12,984 bases of DNA from an uncultured Lachnospiraceae bacterium. Lineage in GTDB: Bacteria > Bacillota > Clostridia > Lachnospirales > Lachnospiraceae. The notes below the pieces were generated by a model. That model was not told where the DNA came from and searched no databases. It worked only from the letters and a program-made list of their open reading frames with translations. This document shows positions 1 to 6,523 of the stretch, in pieces (position 1 is the stretch's first letter; each line of letters opens with the position of its first letter). Position numbers and translations under genes: made by a program. Where the stretch lies: the NCBI GenBank assembly GCA_947625995.1, contig CANQQN010000034.1, positions 1 to 12,984 of the forward strand, given 5' to 3'.

Positions 1-45
1 GATACTCCTTCTTGTAGGCGCAAAACCGATTTTTACTTTACCCAT
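1..45 (-). CDS. N-terminus of a probable L-fucose/L-arabinose isomerase family protein (cut by window edge)
   Basis: Only the first 15 codons are inside the window, reading MGKVKIGFAPTRRSI. The KIGFAPTRR opening resembles the N-terminus of the L-fucose/L-arabinose isomerase-like family (COG2407 type) as I remember it from clostridial genomes. Those proteins interconvert aldose and ketose sugars in the cytoplasm. I chose the ATG at 43-45 because an AGGAGG at 53-58 lies 7 nt upstream of it, whereas the alternative in-frame ATG at 49-51 is only 1 nt from that motif. The gene lies downstream of the transglutaminase gene, separated by about 130 bases. The family call rests on a very short stretch; that a real gene starts here is much surer than what it encodes. 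Confidence 0.55.
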   Translation of the reverse strand, partial: MGKVKIGFAPTRRSI

Positions 46-71
46 GTTCATACCTCCTGTTTTAATTGATG

Positions 72-131
72 GACCGCCCTTCTTTTGGACAATTGCGGTC
101 ACTTAATCTCCGTTCCGGAGCGTCTTTACAA
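72..131 (-). promoter_or_regulatory. Intergenic control region with a weak promoter-like pair and two inverted repeats
   Basis: The 127 bases between the transglutaminase gene and the left-edge gene hold no ORF and no convincing intrinsic terminator. On the minus strand a -35-like TTGTAA (126-131) and a poor -10-like GATTAA (103-108) are separated by 17 nt. The spacer region carries CTCCG-TTC-CGGAG (108-120). Just downstream, GACCGC (72-77) and GCGGTC (95-100) form an inverted repeat around a 17-nt centre, in the place where a repressor operator for a sugar gene could sit. All of this is pattern matching. The -10 matches the consensus poorly, so this may not be the real promoter. Confidence 0.3.
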
Positions 132-172
132 ATCCCGGTGGGAAAACTCAGCGCATCCGCGTGATTTTTACT

Positions 173-1576
173 CTACTGCTCTACCGGGAATTTATCCAGT
201 AGCTTTACTACTTTTTTCAAAATTAATAACGCGTCCGCTGACGTGACATTGCCGTCTTTATCCAGTTCGATCACCTGATCCAGCTGGGGAGTGGAAGGCT
301 GCAGCTTCACAACTATCTTCAGAACGATCAGCGCGTCCGCGGATTCCACCTTGCCATTGCCGTCCGCGTCGCCATAGATCACGCCGGGCGTAGGAGGCGT
401 CGTAGGCGTAGGCGGTGTTGTGGGTGTAGGTGGCGTAGGTACTTCGCTTCCGCTGTATGCCATCTTGGAAAGGGTAGGATAAACGAACTGTACAAAACCA
501 ACACCGTTAAAATCCGTCTGCGGCGTATGGGTTGCTGAAAAAACGGTATTGCCGTAATGGGTAGCCACCGTATCGCTGCCGCTCAAAAAATAATCATAAT
601 AAACCGTATTTCCATCATCCCAGGTAACGTCTACCGCATACCAGTTACCGTCGTCCATCTGAACGTAATTCCACATATGGGCCTCCGGCTGTCCGGAAGA
701 ACCGATACCCTGTCCGGACACAAGCACACAAGGAATGTTGAGACGGTCGCAGATTGCCTTGAACGCCTCCGCATAACCTTCACAAACACTCCTGCCGTCG
801 ATCAGGCTCCCGTAAAGCTCATGAGAATAGGTACCCTCTTCATATACAGCCCGTCTGCAAAGCTCGTCATGAATAGATTTCAATTGTTCATAACGGTTGC
901 TCCCGGATACGGGGAACTGGCTGATAGCCTGCTCTATCCTGTTCGCGTACTCGGACACGGGCATATAATCCTCCGACAGAGGAATGGGATATTCCAGATT
1001 TTTAACGATAGCGGAACCGTTCAGGACATCCAGTTCCCAGTTAAAGGACCAGCTACCGCCGCCGATATTGATCCAGCAGATCTCCGGGTAGTCCCGCATA
1101 AACGCGTCAAGAGCAGTCTGGGTGATCTTACGCACGAAAGCTGCTGCCGCCATGTTATCGTCTTGTGTTACACTTATACCGGGAGTTTCCTTTTTGTATT
1201 CCGTCGGCAGTTCCACGGTTATCTTTTCTGTGTCGGCCCCGATCTTTGTCAAAGCGTCATAGACCGCCTTTGCGTCTTTGCGCTCCGCGTCGTTCAGCAT
1301 GGGCAAAGTGGAGATCTGATCTCCGTAATTGACGCCTGCTAAAGTGCCTGCGCCGTATGTTGCAGCCTGATTCTGAATCTTTACGCTGTCCGCCAATTTC
1401 ATGTCTTTCACATGAGTGCTGTCATAAAGACGGTATATTTCATGATCCATTACGACAGCCCCGGCCGCAGTCTGATCCTCCGCACGGGTATCAGCGGCTG
1501 CTGCGGGGAACACCATCCCGGCAACCAGTCCGACCGCGGTCAGTATTGCCAAATATTTCTTTCCTGTCATCTTCAT
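173..1576 (-). CDS. Secreted transglutaminase-like protein with C-terminal dockerin repeats
   Basis: This 467-residue protein begins with a signal peptide: KK at 6-7, a hydrophobic core to about 23, and a likely cleavage near AAA-AD at 28. Residues 30-230 match no domain I recognise. A transglutaminase-like fold follows, with the expected triad: Cys265 in GRSVCEGYAEAF, His300 in EAHMWNY and Asp316 in YAVDVTWDDG. Such domains act as proteases, amidases or cross-linkers, and the substrate cannot be read here. A Pro/Thr linker (380-397) leads to two dockerin-type calcium loops at 403-414 (DADGNG) and 437-448 (ELDKDGN), each followed by SADAL and a helix. Loop 2 has Glu at position 1 where Asp or Asn is usual. 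I chose the ATG at 1576 because AGGAGG (1582-1587) sits 5 nt upstream and it leaves a clean signal peptide; an in-frame start at 1672 would add an implausible 32-residue leader. It has its own promoter and lies behind a terminator, so it is probably monocistronic. Confidence 0.88.
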   Translation of the reverse strand: MKMTGKKYLAILTAVGLVAGMVFPAAAADTRAEDQTAAGAVVMDHEIYRLYDSTHVKDMKLADSVKIQNQAATYGAGTLAGVNYGDQISTLPMLNDAERKDAKAVYDALTKIGADTEKITVELPTEYKKETPGISVTQDDNMAAAAFVRKITQTALDAFMRDYPEICWINIGGGSWSFNWELDVLNGSAIVKNLEYPIPLSEDYMPVSEYANRIEQAISQFPVSGSNRYEQLKSIHDELCRRAVYEEGTYSHELYGSLIDGRSVCEGYAEAFKAICDRLNIPCVLVSGQGIGSSGQPEAHMWNYVQMDDGNWYAVDVTWDDGNTVYYDYFLSGSDTVATHYGNTVFSATHTPQTDFNGVGFVQFVYPTLSKMAYSGSEVPTPPTPTTPPTPTTPPTPGVIYGDADGNGKVESADALIVLKIVVKLQPSTPQLDQVIELDKDGNVTSADALLILKKVVKLLDKFPVEQ

Positions 1577-1611
1577 AATTGTCCTCCTGATTCGTTGAAT
1601 TGATAATTTAT

Positions 1612-1640
1612 ATTTTATCAAAAAAACGCCCGGATTACAA
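1612..1640 (-). promoter_or_regulatory. Sigma-A-type promoter of the transglutaminase-dockerin gene
   Basis: On the minus strand, TTGTAA (1635-1640) and TAAAAT (1612-1617) are separated by exactly 17 nt, matching the -35/-10 consensus at 4 of 6 and 5 of 6 positions. The pair lies just downstream of the preceding gene's terminator and about 35 nt before the chosen ATG. That leaves a short AT-rich leader carrying the AGGAGG site at 1582-1587. An overlapping TATAAA a few bases further on could serve as an alternative -10. Confidence 0.6.
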
Positions 1641-1650
1641 TGTTTAAACG

Positions 1651-1685
1651 TAAAAAAATAAAAGAGGCGCAAAAATCGCGCCTCT
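1651..1685 (-). terminator. Intrinsic terminator after the zinc-ribbon gene
   Basis: On the minus strand an 8-bp perfect stem, AGAGGCGC (RNA order) with GCGCCTCT, closes a 7-nt loop (arms 1678-1685 and 1663-1670). It runs straight into a T-rich tract (1651-1662) of three T, an A and seven T. The first stem base is the last base of the TGA stop codon of the membrane zinc-ribbon gene, so termination is directly coupled to the gene's end. It isolates the upstream cluster from the transglutaminase gene. Confidence 0.9.
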
Positions 1686-2113
1686 CAGCTTTTTTTAATG
1701 AATTCCGTCCTGCATTTCGGGCAGGAGATCTTGATCTTTCCCTTTCCCTTGGGGATCCTGATCTTCTGCCTGCAGTTTGGGCAGGTGTAAATGTGGAAAT
1801 CTTTTCTCTGGGCCATGATGTTTTTTTCACGGCGAAGCCAGCCTGCGGCTTTGCCTTTTATCTTGAGAAATCTTGCATTTTCCCGGCTGCGTTTCGCGAT
1901 GTTTTTGGAAAGCATCCGAAACATGCTGGCCGCCAGAAGCAAAAACTCCAGAATACTGACCACAAAAGAACGCAGAAACAGATTCAGGATGATCAGCGCC
2001 AGAACAAAATAAGTCATCCACTGGCTCAGGCTGTCCACCCCGTATCTGCCGTACATAAAACGCTGTATACGCTCCCGGAACCTCACGAACATCCCCGCTT
2101 TCTGAAAGATCAT
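1685..2113 (-). CDS. Small membrane protein with C-terminal zinc ribbon
   Basis: This is a protein of 142 residues or slightly fewer. A basic N-terminus containing RFMYGRYGVD is followed by two hydrophobic helices (about 34-48 and 50-66) joined by a very short turn, then a highly basic segment (67-105). A CPNC...CPKC zinc ribbon ends the protein (Cys111, 114, 131, 134). The family is widespread in Clostridia as an uncharacterised small membrane protein. Two helices would leave both ends, including the ribbon, on the same side, probably cytoplasmic, where basic residues and Zn could contact RNA or phosphate groups; that is inference. The start is uncertain. The ATG at 2113 has no good ribosome binding site, while Met8 (2092) and Val10 (GTG, 2086) lie behind a GCGGGG stretch. 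The gene follows pnp by about 75 bases and ends in a strong terminator. Confidence 0.82.
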   Translation of the reverse strand: MIFQKAGMFVRFRERIQRFMYGRYGVDSLSQWMTYFVLALIILNLFLRSFVVSILEFLLLAASMFRMLSKNIAKRSRENARFLKIKGKAAGWLRREKNIMAQRKDFHIYTCPNCRQKIRIPKGKGKIKISCPKCRTEFIKKS

Positions 2114-2152
2114 AGATCGGAATAAAATTTCCTATGAGATACGAAACAACAG

Positions 2153-2178
2153 ACAGGGCAGAAATCCCTCTGCCCTGT
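2153..2178 (-). terminator. Hairpin downstream of pnp, likely transcription end
   Basis: A perfect 10-bp stem, ACAGGGCAGA (RNA order) with TCTGCCCTGT, encloses a 6-nt loop and starts about 9 nt after the pnp stop codon. The following tract (CTGTTGTTT) is only moderately T-rich. It may therefore terminate incompletely, or mainly protect the pnp mRNA 3' end, and some readthrough into the zinc-ribbon gene is likely. A weak TTGTTT-17-TTTATT pair starting in this tail could also drive that downstream gene. Confidence 0.7.
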
Positions 2179-2187
2179 GCCGGTTGC

Positions 2188-4272
2188 TTATTTTACGTCC
2201 TTGATGCTGAAGCTCATCCTGCCCATCTTATCCTTGCCAAGACATACGACCTTCACCACATCGCCCAGTGTGAGTACATCCTCCACCCGGTTGATCCGCT
2301 CCTTGGCGATCTTGGAAATATGCACCATGCCTTCCTTTCCGGGGGCGAACTCCACAAACGCGCCGAACTCCTTGATGCTGACAACAGTGCCGGTAAACAC
2401 CATACCTGCCTCAAAGTCTGTAACGATGATGCGGATCATCTCCGCCGCCTTGTCCATCTGCTCCTGATCCAGACCGCAGATGGAAACAAAACCGTCGTCG
2501 GTAATATCGATCTTGACGCCGGTGCGCTCAATGATCGTGTTGATGGTCTTGCCTCTCTGACCTACCACATCGCCGATCTTGGAAGGATCGATCTGAAGCT
2601 GGATGATCTTGGGCGCGTATTTACCCACCTCGGGTCTGGGCTCTGAGATCACAGGCGCCATGATCTCATCAAGGATATACGTCCTTGCCTCTTTTGTGCG
2701 GGCAATAGCTTCCTCGATGATGGGACGGGTGAGACCGTGGATCTTGATATCCATCTGAATGGCCGTGATCCCCTTGTGGGTACCCGCCACCTTAAAGTCC
2801 ATGTCGCCGAAGAAATCCTCCAGTCCTTGAATATCTGTAAGCACAATGTAATCGTCGTCCGTATCGCCGGTTACAAGACCTGTGGAAATACCTGCCACAG
2901 CCGTCTTGATCGGTACGCCCGCCGCCATCAACGCCAACGTGGAAGCACAGATACTTGCCTGAGAGGTAGATCCGTTGGACTCCATCGTTTCGGAGACCGT
3001 ACGGATCGCATAAGGGAACTCAGCCTCCGTAGGCAGCACCGGAACAAGGGCACGCTCCGCCAGAGCGCCGTGGCCGATCTCACGTCTGCCGGGACCTCTG
3101 GAAGGCTTTGTCTCGCCTACAGAGTAGCTGGGGAAATTGTAATGATGCATATATCTCTTGGAAGTCACTGACTCGTCAAGACCGTCGATCTTCTGGGCAT
3201 CGCTTAAAGGAGCAAGGGTTGCCACCGTCATGATCTGGGTCTGGCCGCGGGTAAACATACCGGAGCCATGGGCGCGGGGCAGGATATCGATCTCCGCCGC
3301 CAGCGGACGGATCTCATTGATGGCCCTGCCGTCCGGGCGCTTGTGATCCTTCAGGATCATCTTGCGGACAGTCTTTTTCTGATATTGGTAAATAGCTTCG
3401 TCAAGCATAGCCAGCCATTCTTCGTTCTCCGCAAAGGCCTCTGCCAGCTTATCTGTGATCTGACGGATGTTTTCTTCCCGCACCTGCTTTTCATCGGTAA
3501 ATACCGCTTCCTCCATCTCCTGAGGAGGAACGATCTCTTTGATCGCGTCCAGCAATTCCTGAGGAACCGCACAGCTTTCGTAAGTATGCTTTTCCTTGCC
3601 GCACTCCGCAACGATCTTGTCGATAAAAGCGATCACCTGCTGGTTTACCTCATGGGCCGCAAAGATTGCGTCGATCATTTTGTCCTCGGGCACTTCCTTC
3701 GCGCCTGCCTCGATCATGATCACCTTTTCTCTTGTAGAGGCAACGGTAAGCTGCAGGTCGCTGACCTCCTTCTGGGCAGCGGTGGGGTTAAACACAAATT
3801 CCCCGTCGATAAGACCGACCTGCGTGGAAGCGCAGGGGCCGTCAAAAGGAATATCCGAGATCGCCGTGGCGATGGCGGAACCAAGCATAGCCGTCAGTTC
3901 AGGACTGCAGTCGGGATCTACGGACATCACCAGATTGTCCAGCGTCACATCATTCCTGTAATCCTTGGGAAACAGCGGACGCATGGGACGGTCGATGACA
4001 CGGGAAGTAAGCACCGCGTTTTCGGAGGCCTTGCCTTCCCGCTTGTTGAAGCCGCCGGGGATCTTGCCTACCGCATACATTTTTTCTTCATACTCAACGC
4101 TGAGAGGGAAAAAGTCAATGCCCTCCCTCGGTTTGTCGCTTGCGGTGGCTGTGGAGAGCACTACCGTATCACCGTAGTGCATAAAAGCGGCTCCGTTCGC
4201 CTGTGCTGCCACACGTCCGATGTCAACGGTGAGGGTCCTGCCCGCAAGCTCCATTGAAAAACTCTTGTACAT
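2188..4272 (-). CDS. pnp: Polyribonucleotide nucleotidyltransferase (PNPase)
   Basis: PNPase degrades RNA 3' to 5' by phosphorolysis and can add tails in reverse. It works as a ring-shaped trimer in the cytoplasm and often in RNA degradosomes. The 694 residues match the full family length. Two RNase PH-like halves flank a helical linker; the second half carries FPSYSVGETKPSRGPGRREI, STSQASICAS and the acidic DIQGLEDFFGDMDF segment of the catalytic site. A KH domain (about 556-625) has the loop GQRGK, in place of the commoner GPGGK but keeping GxxG. An S1 RNA-binding domain (about 626-694) ends the protein. I chose the ATG at 4270-4272 because AAGGAG (4281-4286) is 8 nt upstream; a start at 4296 would overlap the preceding hairpin. 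It follows rpsO, the classic arrangement, and is probably co-transcribed through the hairpin between them. Confidence 0.98.
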   Translation of the reverse strand: MYKSFSMELAGRTLTVDIGRVAAQANGAAFMHYGDTVVLSTATASDKPREGIDFFPLSVEYEEKMYAVGKIPGGFNKREGKASENAVLTSRVIDRPMRPLFPKDYRNDVTLDNLVMSVDPDCSPELTAMLGSAIATAISDIPFDGPCASTQVGLIDGEFVFNPTAAQKEVSDLQLTVASTREKVIMIEAGAKEVPEDKMIDAIFAAHEVNQQVIAFIDKIVAECGKEKHTYESCAVPQELLDAIKEIVPPQEMEEAVFTDEKQVREENIRQITDKLAEAFAENEEWLAMLDEAIYQYQKKTVRKMILKDHKRPDGRAINEIRPLAAEIDILPRAHGSGMFTRGQTQIMTVATLAPLSDAQKIDGLDESVTSKRYMHHYNFPSYSVGETKPSRGPGRREIGHGALAERALVPVLPTEAEFPYAIRTVSETMESNGSTSQASICASTLALMAAGVPIKTAVAGISTGLVTGDTDDDYIVLTDIQGLEDFFGDMDFKVAGTHKGITAIQMDIKIHGLTRPIIEEAIARTKEARTYILDEIMAPVISEPRPEVGKYAPKIIQLQIDPSKIGDVVGQRGKTINTIIERTGVKIDITDDGFVSICGLDQEQMDKAAEMIRIIVTDFEAGMVFTGTVVSIKEFGAFVEFAPGKEGMVHISKIAKERINRVEDVLTLGDVVKVVCLGKDKMGRMSFSIKDVK

Positions 4273-4294
4273 AATCCATTCTCCTTTGATACGC

Positions 4295-4321
4295 AAAATA
4301 GGGCGGAATCCATCCGCCCTA
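4295..4321 (-). terminator. rpsO-pnp intergenic hairpin (leaky terminator or processing site)
   Basis: On the minus strand TAGGGCGGA pairs with TCCGCCCTA as a 9-bp stem (arms 4313-4321 and 4299-4307) around a 5-nt loop. It begins 8 nt after the rpsO stop and is followed only by TTTTGCG. The stem is strong but the T-tract is short, and the pnp ribosome binding site starts just 9 nt beyond it. That fits partial termination with readthrough into pnp, or an mRNA processing site as known between rpsO and pnp in E. coli. Which of the two applies cannot be read from sequence. Confidence 0.6.
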
Positions 4322-4329
4322 AATTTCCA

Positions 4330-4596
4330 TTATTTTCTGATACCCAATTTGTCTATCAGCGTACGATAACGCTCAATATCAACCTTCTTTAAGTAATCGA
4401 GCAGACCTCTTCTGTGACCTACCATCTTTAAAAGTCCTCTTCTGGAATGATGATCCTTGGGATTACTTTTCAAATGATCTGTCAGTTCCTGAATCCTTGC
4501 GGTAAGAACAGCCACCTGTACCTCCGGTGATCCGGTATCGCCGGGCGTTCTTGCGTACTCTTCCATTATTGCGGTTTTCTTTTCCTTTGAAATCAT
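4330..4596 (-). CDS. rpsO: 30S ribosomal protein S15
   Basis: S15 binds the three-way junction of 16S rRNA early in 30S assembly and contributes to an inter-subunit bridge. The 88 residues are the standard length. Residues DTGSPEVQVA (20-29) and NPKDHHSRRGLL (45-56) carry the rRNA-contacting Thr21, Gly22, His41, Asp48 and Ser51. The start at 4596 has an AGGAGG site (4604-4609) 7 nt upstream. It has its own strong promoter and an approximately 80-nt leader, and pnp follows. S15 represses its own mRNA in several bacteria, each with a different leader structure, so autoregulation here is likely but inferred. Confidence 0.99.
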   Translation of the reverse strand: MISKEKKTAIMEEYARTPGDTGSPEVQVAVLTARIQELTDHLKSNPKDHHSRRGLLKMVGHRRGLLDYLKKVDIERYRTLIDKLGIRK

Positions 4597-4629
4597 ATTT
4601 GTTCCTCCTGAAATCTTTGATAAGCGCCT

Positions 4630-4662
4630 GATCCTAAGGACCGGTCGGAGTCTGTCCTGATC
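4630..4662 (-). promoter_or_regulatory. Structured rpsO leader, candidate S15 autoregulatory element
   Basis: In the RNA, GATC-AGGAC at the 5' side pairs with GTCCT-(TAG)-GATC at the 3' side. This gives 9 bp with a 3-nt bulge around a 12-nt loop, about 20 nt upstream of the AGGAGG site. A smaller GAGC-CGAT-GCTC hairpin lies closer to the transcription start (around 4664-4675). Leaders of rpsO that imitate the S15 rRNA site are established in E. coli, Geobacillus, Thermus and Rhizobium. This one does not obviously match a class I can name, so its role is inferred from position and foldability. Confidence 0.45.
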
Positions 4663-4685
4663 CCGAGCATCGGCTCACAACAGCT

Positions 4686-4714
4686 AATATAGCACAACTT
4701 TCCATTTTTGTAAA
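4686..4714 (-). promoter_or_regulatory. Strong promoter for rpsO-pnp
   Basis: TTTACA (4709-4714) and TATATT (4686-4691) are separated by exactly 17 nt, and TG one base before the -10 makes it an extended -10 promoter. This is the best promoter in the window. It lies 32 nt beyond the stop of the Na/Pi transporter, with no terminator seen between, so readthrough from upstream may add to it. The predicted transcript begins near 4679 and gives a leader of about 80 nt. Confidence 0.85.
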
Positions 4715-4746
4715 GTATTGTTTTTATCTTTGTCTCCCGTAATATC

Positions 4747-6393
4747 TCAGGCTCTGGCGGTGGCGTACTCCGCCTGATCCTCCTCCAGAACCGAATAAGC
4801 AATGTTGGTCGCGTGATCCGCCACCCTTTCCAGTCCGGAAAGGATATCGGAGAAAATCATGCCCGCGTCGGGCGTGCACTCGTTTCTGGTCAACCGCTGT
4901 ACATGGTTTTCCTGAAACTCTTTTTCCGTGCGGTCGATCTTATCCTCCAGCGTGATGATCTCCTGCAGATGCTGCTGGTTGTTGCTGGAAAACATTTCCA
5001 TGGCGTAGCGCACGATGGTGTTAACCATATCCAGCATGATCCCCATCTCCCTGATGCAGTCCTTGCTGAAGGAAATGTTTTTTTCGATCCGCTGGGTGGC
5101 CGCGTCCGCCACGTTCTCCGCGTGGTCGCCGATACGTTCGATATCGTTCACCACATGGAACAGGCCGCCGATACTCTTTTTATCGTCAATGGGCAGGCTG
5201 GCCTGATTGATGCGCACGAGATAATTGGTGATGGCATGGTTCATGGTATTGATATTCTGCTCCACCCGGTAAACCTCCTGAATATCCTCCTCATCCATGG
5301 TCATCAAGCAGTTCATGGCGCGGTTTAAGTTGGTGCTGGCCATCTCTCCCATGCGCTCCATCTCTTTAATAGCTTCCACAACAGCGGTAGAAGGCGAAAA
5401 GATGGCGTTGTCGCCGATATATTTCAGAGTAAAGCCGTCTTCCCTTGCGTCCTCGCCCCGGACAAAGAAATAAGTAAGCTTCACGATCCCGTTTGCAAAG
5501 GGGAACAGGATGATCACCTGAAATACCTTGAACAGAGTGTGGGCATTTGCCACCGCACGGCCCGCGTCGCCGCCGGAGATCGCCAAAAGAGCCCGTTCCA
5601 CCCAATCCTTCGTAAACAGCAGGATCACCCCAAGGATGACCGTGCCGATGACATTGAACAGCAGATGGATCATCGCCGCGCGTTTGGCGTCTTTTTTGCC
5701 TGACATGCTGGCGATCATTGCCGTGGCACAGGCGCCGATGTTACAGCCCATGATGGTGAAGAAACACACCTGAAGCTCTACGATTCCCTGCGCCGCCAGA
5801 AGCAAAAGGATACTGACCGTAACAGAGGAACTCTGCACGATGGCAGTGATGGCAAATCCAAAGAACATGGCAAGGAGCGGATTTTCAAGGGTGGCAAAAA
5901 AGTCCAGCATGACCTTCGACTCCTTCATGCCGCCCATGGAGGCCTTCATGATGCTCAACCCCACAAACAGCACGCCGAAACCAAGGATGATCTCTCCAAA
6001 CTTTTTGATCTTCTGCTTTTTGATGAAGATCACCATGACGACGCCGGCAAACAGGATCAGAGGCGCGATGGTGTCCAGATCGAACGCAACCAGCTGGGAT
6101 GTGACGGTGGTACCGATGTTTGCGCCCAGAATAATTCCCGTAGCCTGACTCAGGGACATGATCCCCACATTGACGAAGCTGACCACCATTGCCGTGCAGG
6201 CGCTGGAGGACTGGATGATGGCTGTCACCACAAGGCCCACCAGAAAGCCCATAAACCGGTTTTTGGTGATGGCTTCCAGAATATCCCGCAGCTTGGCTCC
6301 CGCCGTCTTCTCAATTCCTTCGCTCATCAGATGCATGCCGTAAAAAAACATTCCAAGACCGCCGGCCAACGAAAAAATCTCTGCTATGCTCAT
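4747..6393 (-). CDS. Na/Pi-cotransporter family protein with PhoU-like C-terminal domain
   Basis: This 548-residue protein belongs to the bacterial type II Na/phosphate cotransporter family (NptA/YjbB-like), expected to couple phosphate movement to Na+ across the cytoplasmic membrane. The membrane part (about 1-310) contains the hallmark inverted repeat: QSSS at 61-64 and 187-190, each followed by a related GxNIG motif (GANIGTT at 90-96, GCNIGAC at 216-222). The cytoplasmic part (about 335-540) is an all-helical PhoU-like domain with two metal-site motifs, DIERIGDHAENVAD (417-430) and LERVADHATNIA (521-532). The start at 6393 has GAGGGA about 6 nt upstream. It lies between ribF and rpsO, a place where those genes are usually adjacent. 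It has its own AT-rich promoter region and structured leader, so it may be expressed independently. Substrate and direction (import or export) are not decided by sequence. Confidence 0.92.
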   Translation of the reverse strand: MSIAEIFSLAGGLGMFFYGMHLMSEGIEKTAGAKLRDILEAITKNRFMGFLVGLVVTAIIQSSSACTAMVVSFVNVGIMSLSQATGIILGANIGTTVTSQLVAFDLDTIAPLILFAGVVMVIFIKKQKIKKFGEIILGFGVLFVGLSIMKASMGGMKESKVMLDFFATLENPLLAMFFGFAITAIVQSSSVTVSILLLLAAQGIVELQVCFFTIMGCNIGACATAMIASMSGKKDAKRAAMIHLLFNVIGTVILGVILLFTKDWVERALLAISGGDAGRAVANAHTLFKVFQVIILFPFANGIVKLTYFFVRGEDAREDGFTLKYIGDNAIFSPSTAVVEAIKEMERMGEMASTNLNRAMNCLMTMDEEDIQEVYRVEQNINTMNHAITNYLVRINQASLPIDDKKSIGGLFHVVNDIERIGDHAENVADAATQRIEKNISFSKDCIREMGIMLDMVNTIVRYAMEMFSSNNQQHLQEIITLEDKIDRTEKEFQENHVQRLTRNECTPDAGMIFSDILSGLERVADHATNIAYSVLEEDQAEYATARA

Positions 6394-6435
6394 ATCTTCC
6401 CTCTTACTGTATTCAATGAAACCTGTGTCGGTAAT

Positions 6436-6479
6436 CTGGCCGCACCGAAAGGCGCCTTGCGTCTGCGGTGACTGACCAG
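6436..6479 (-). promoter_or_regulatory. GC-rich foldable leader of the Na/Pi transporter gene
   Basis: In the RNA, CTGG and CCGCA (separated by a 7-nt bulge) pair with TGCGG-CCAG. The 9-bp stem encloses a 19-nt loop centred on the perfect palindrome AAGGCGCCTT (6449-6458). A competing register, CACCG with CGGTG, uses overlapping bases, and TCGGT in the loop can also pair with ACCGA downstream (6425-6429). There is no T-tract, so it does not look like a terminator for ribF. It could be a regulatory leader or a protein-binding palindrome. It matches no riboswitch class I can name. Confidence 0.4.
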
Positions 6480-6488
6480 AACGCTTTC

Positions 6489-6517
6489 ATAGTAATATAA
6501 TTCGACAAAATATACAA
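6489..6517 (-). promoter_or_regulatory. Candidate promoter for the Na/Pi transporter gene
   Basis: TTGTAT (6512-6517) and TACTAT (6489-6494) lie 17 nt apart on the minus strand in a strongly AT-rich stretch directly after the ribF stop codon. The -10 matches 4 of 6 consensus positions and the -35 matches 3 of 6. The -35 lies inside a perfect A/T-only inverted repeat, AAAATATA-TTG-TATATTTT (6507-6525), which could be an operator or only a by-product of base composition. Confidence 0.4.
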
Positions 6518-6523
6518 TATATT

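Noticed and set aside
382..440. Short G/T-rich tandem pattern near the end of the transglutaminase gene
   Set aside because: It is simply the coding sequence of the Pro/Thr linker repeats, not a separate repeat element or CRISPR-like array.
557..1342. A 261-codon plus-strand open frame opposite the transglutaminase gene
   Set aside because: The minus-strand gene has a signal peptide, catalytic triad, dockerin and good control signals; the plus-strand product has none of these.
1640..2125. A plus-strand open frame opposite the zinc-ribbon gene
   Set aside because: It starts within the terminator region of the minus-strand gene and encodes no recognisable protein, whereas the minus strand encodes two helices and a CxxC...CxxC ribbon.
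3268..4257. A 329-codon plus-strand open frame opposite pnp
   Set aside because: It is a shadow of pnp caused by its codon use; the translated product has no recognisable domain.
6425..6490. Possible c-di-GMP-I (GEMM) riboswitch because of an ACGCAAGG stretch in the leader
   Set aside because: The flanking GCAAACC element, the GAAA-capped stem and the tetraloop-receptor arm of that class are not present; the resemblance is limited to a few bases.
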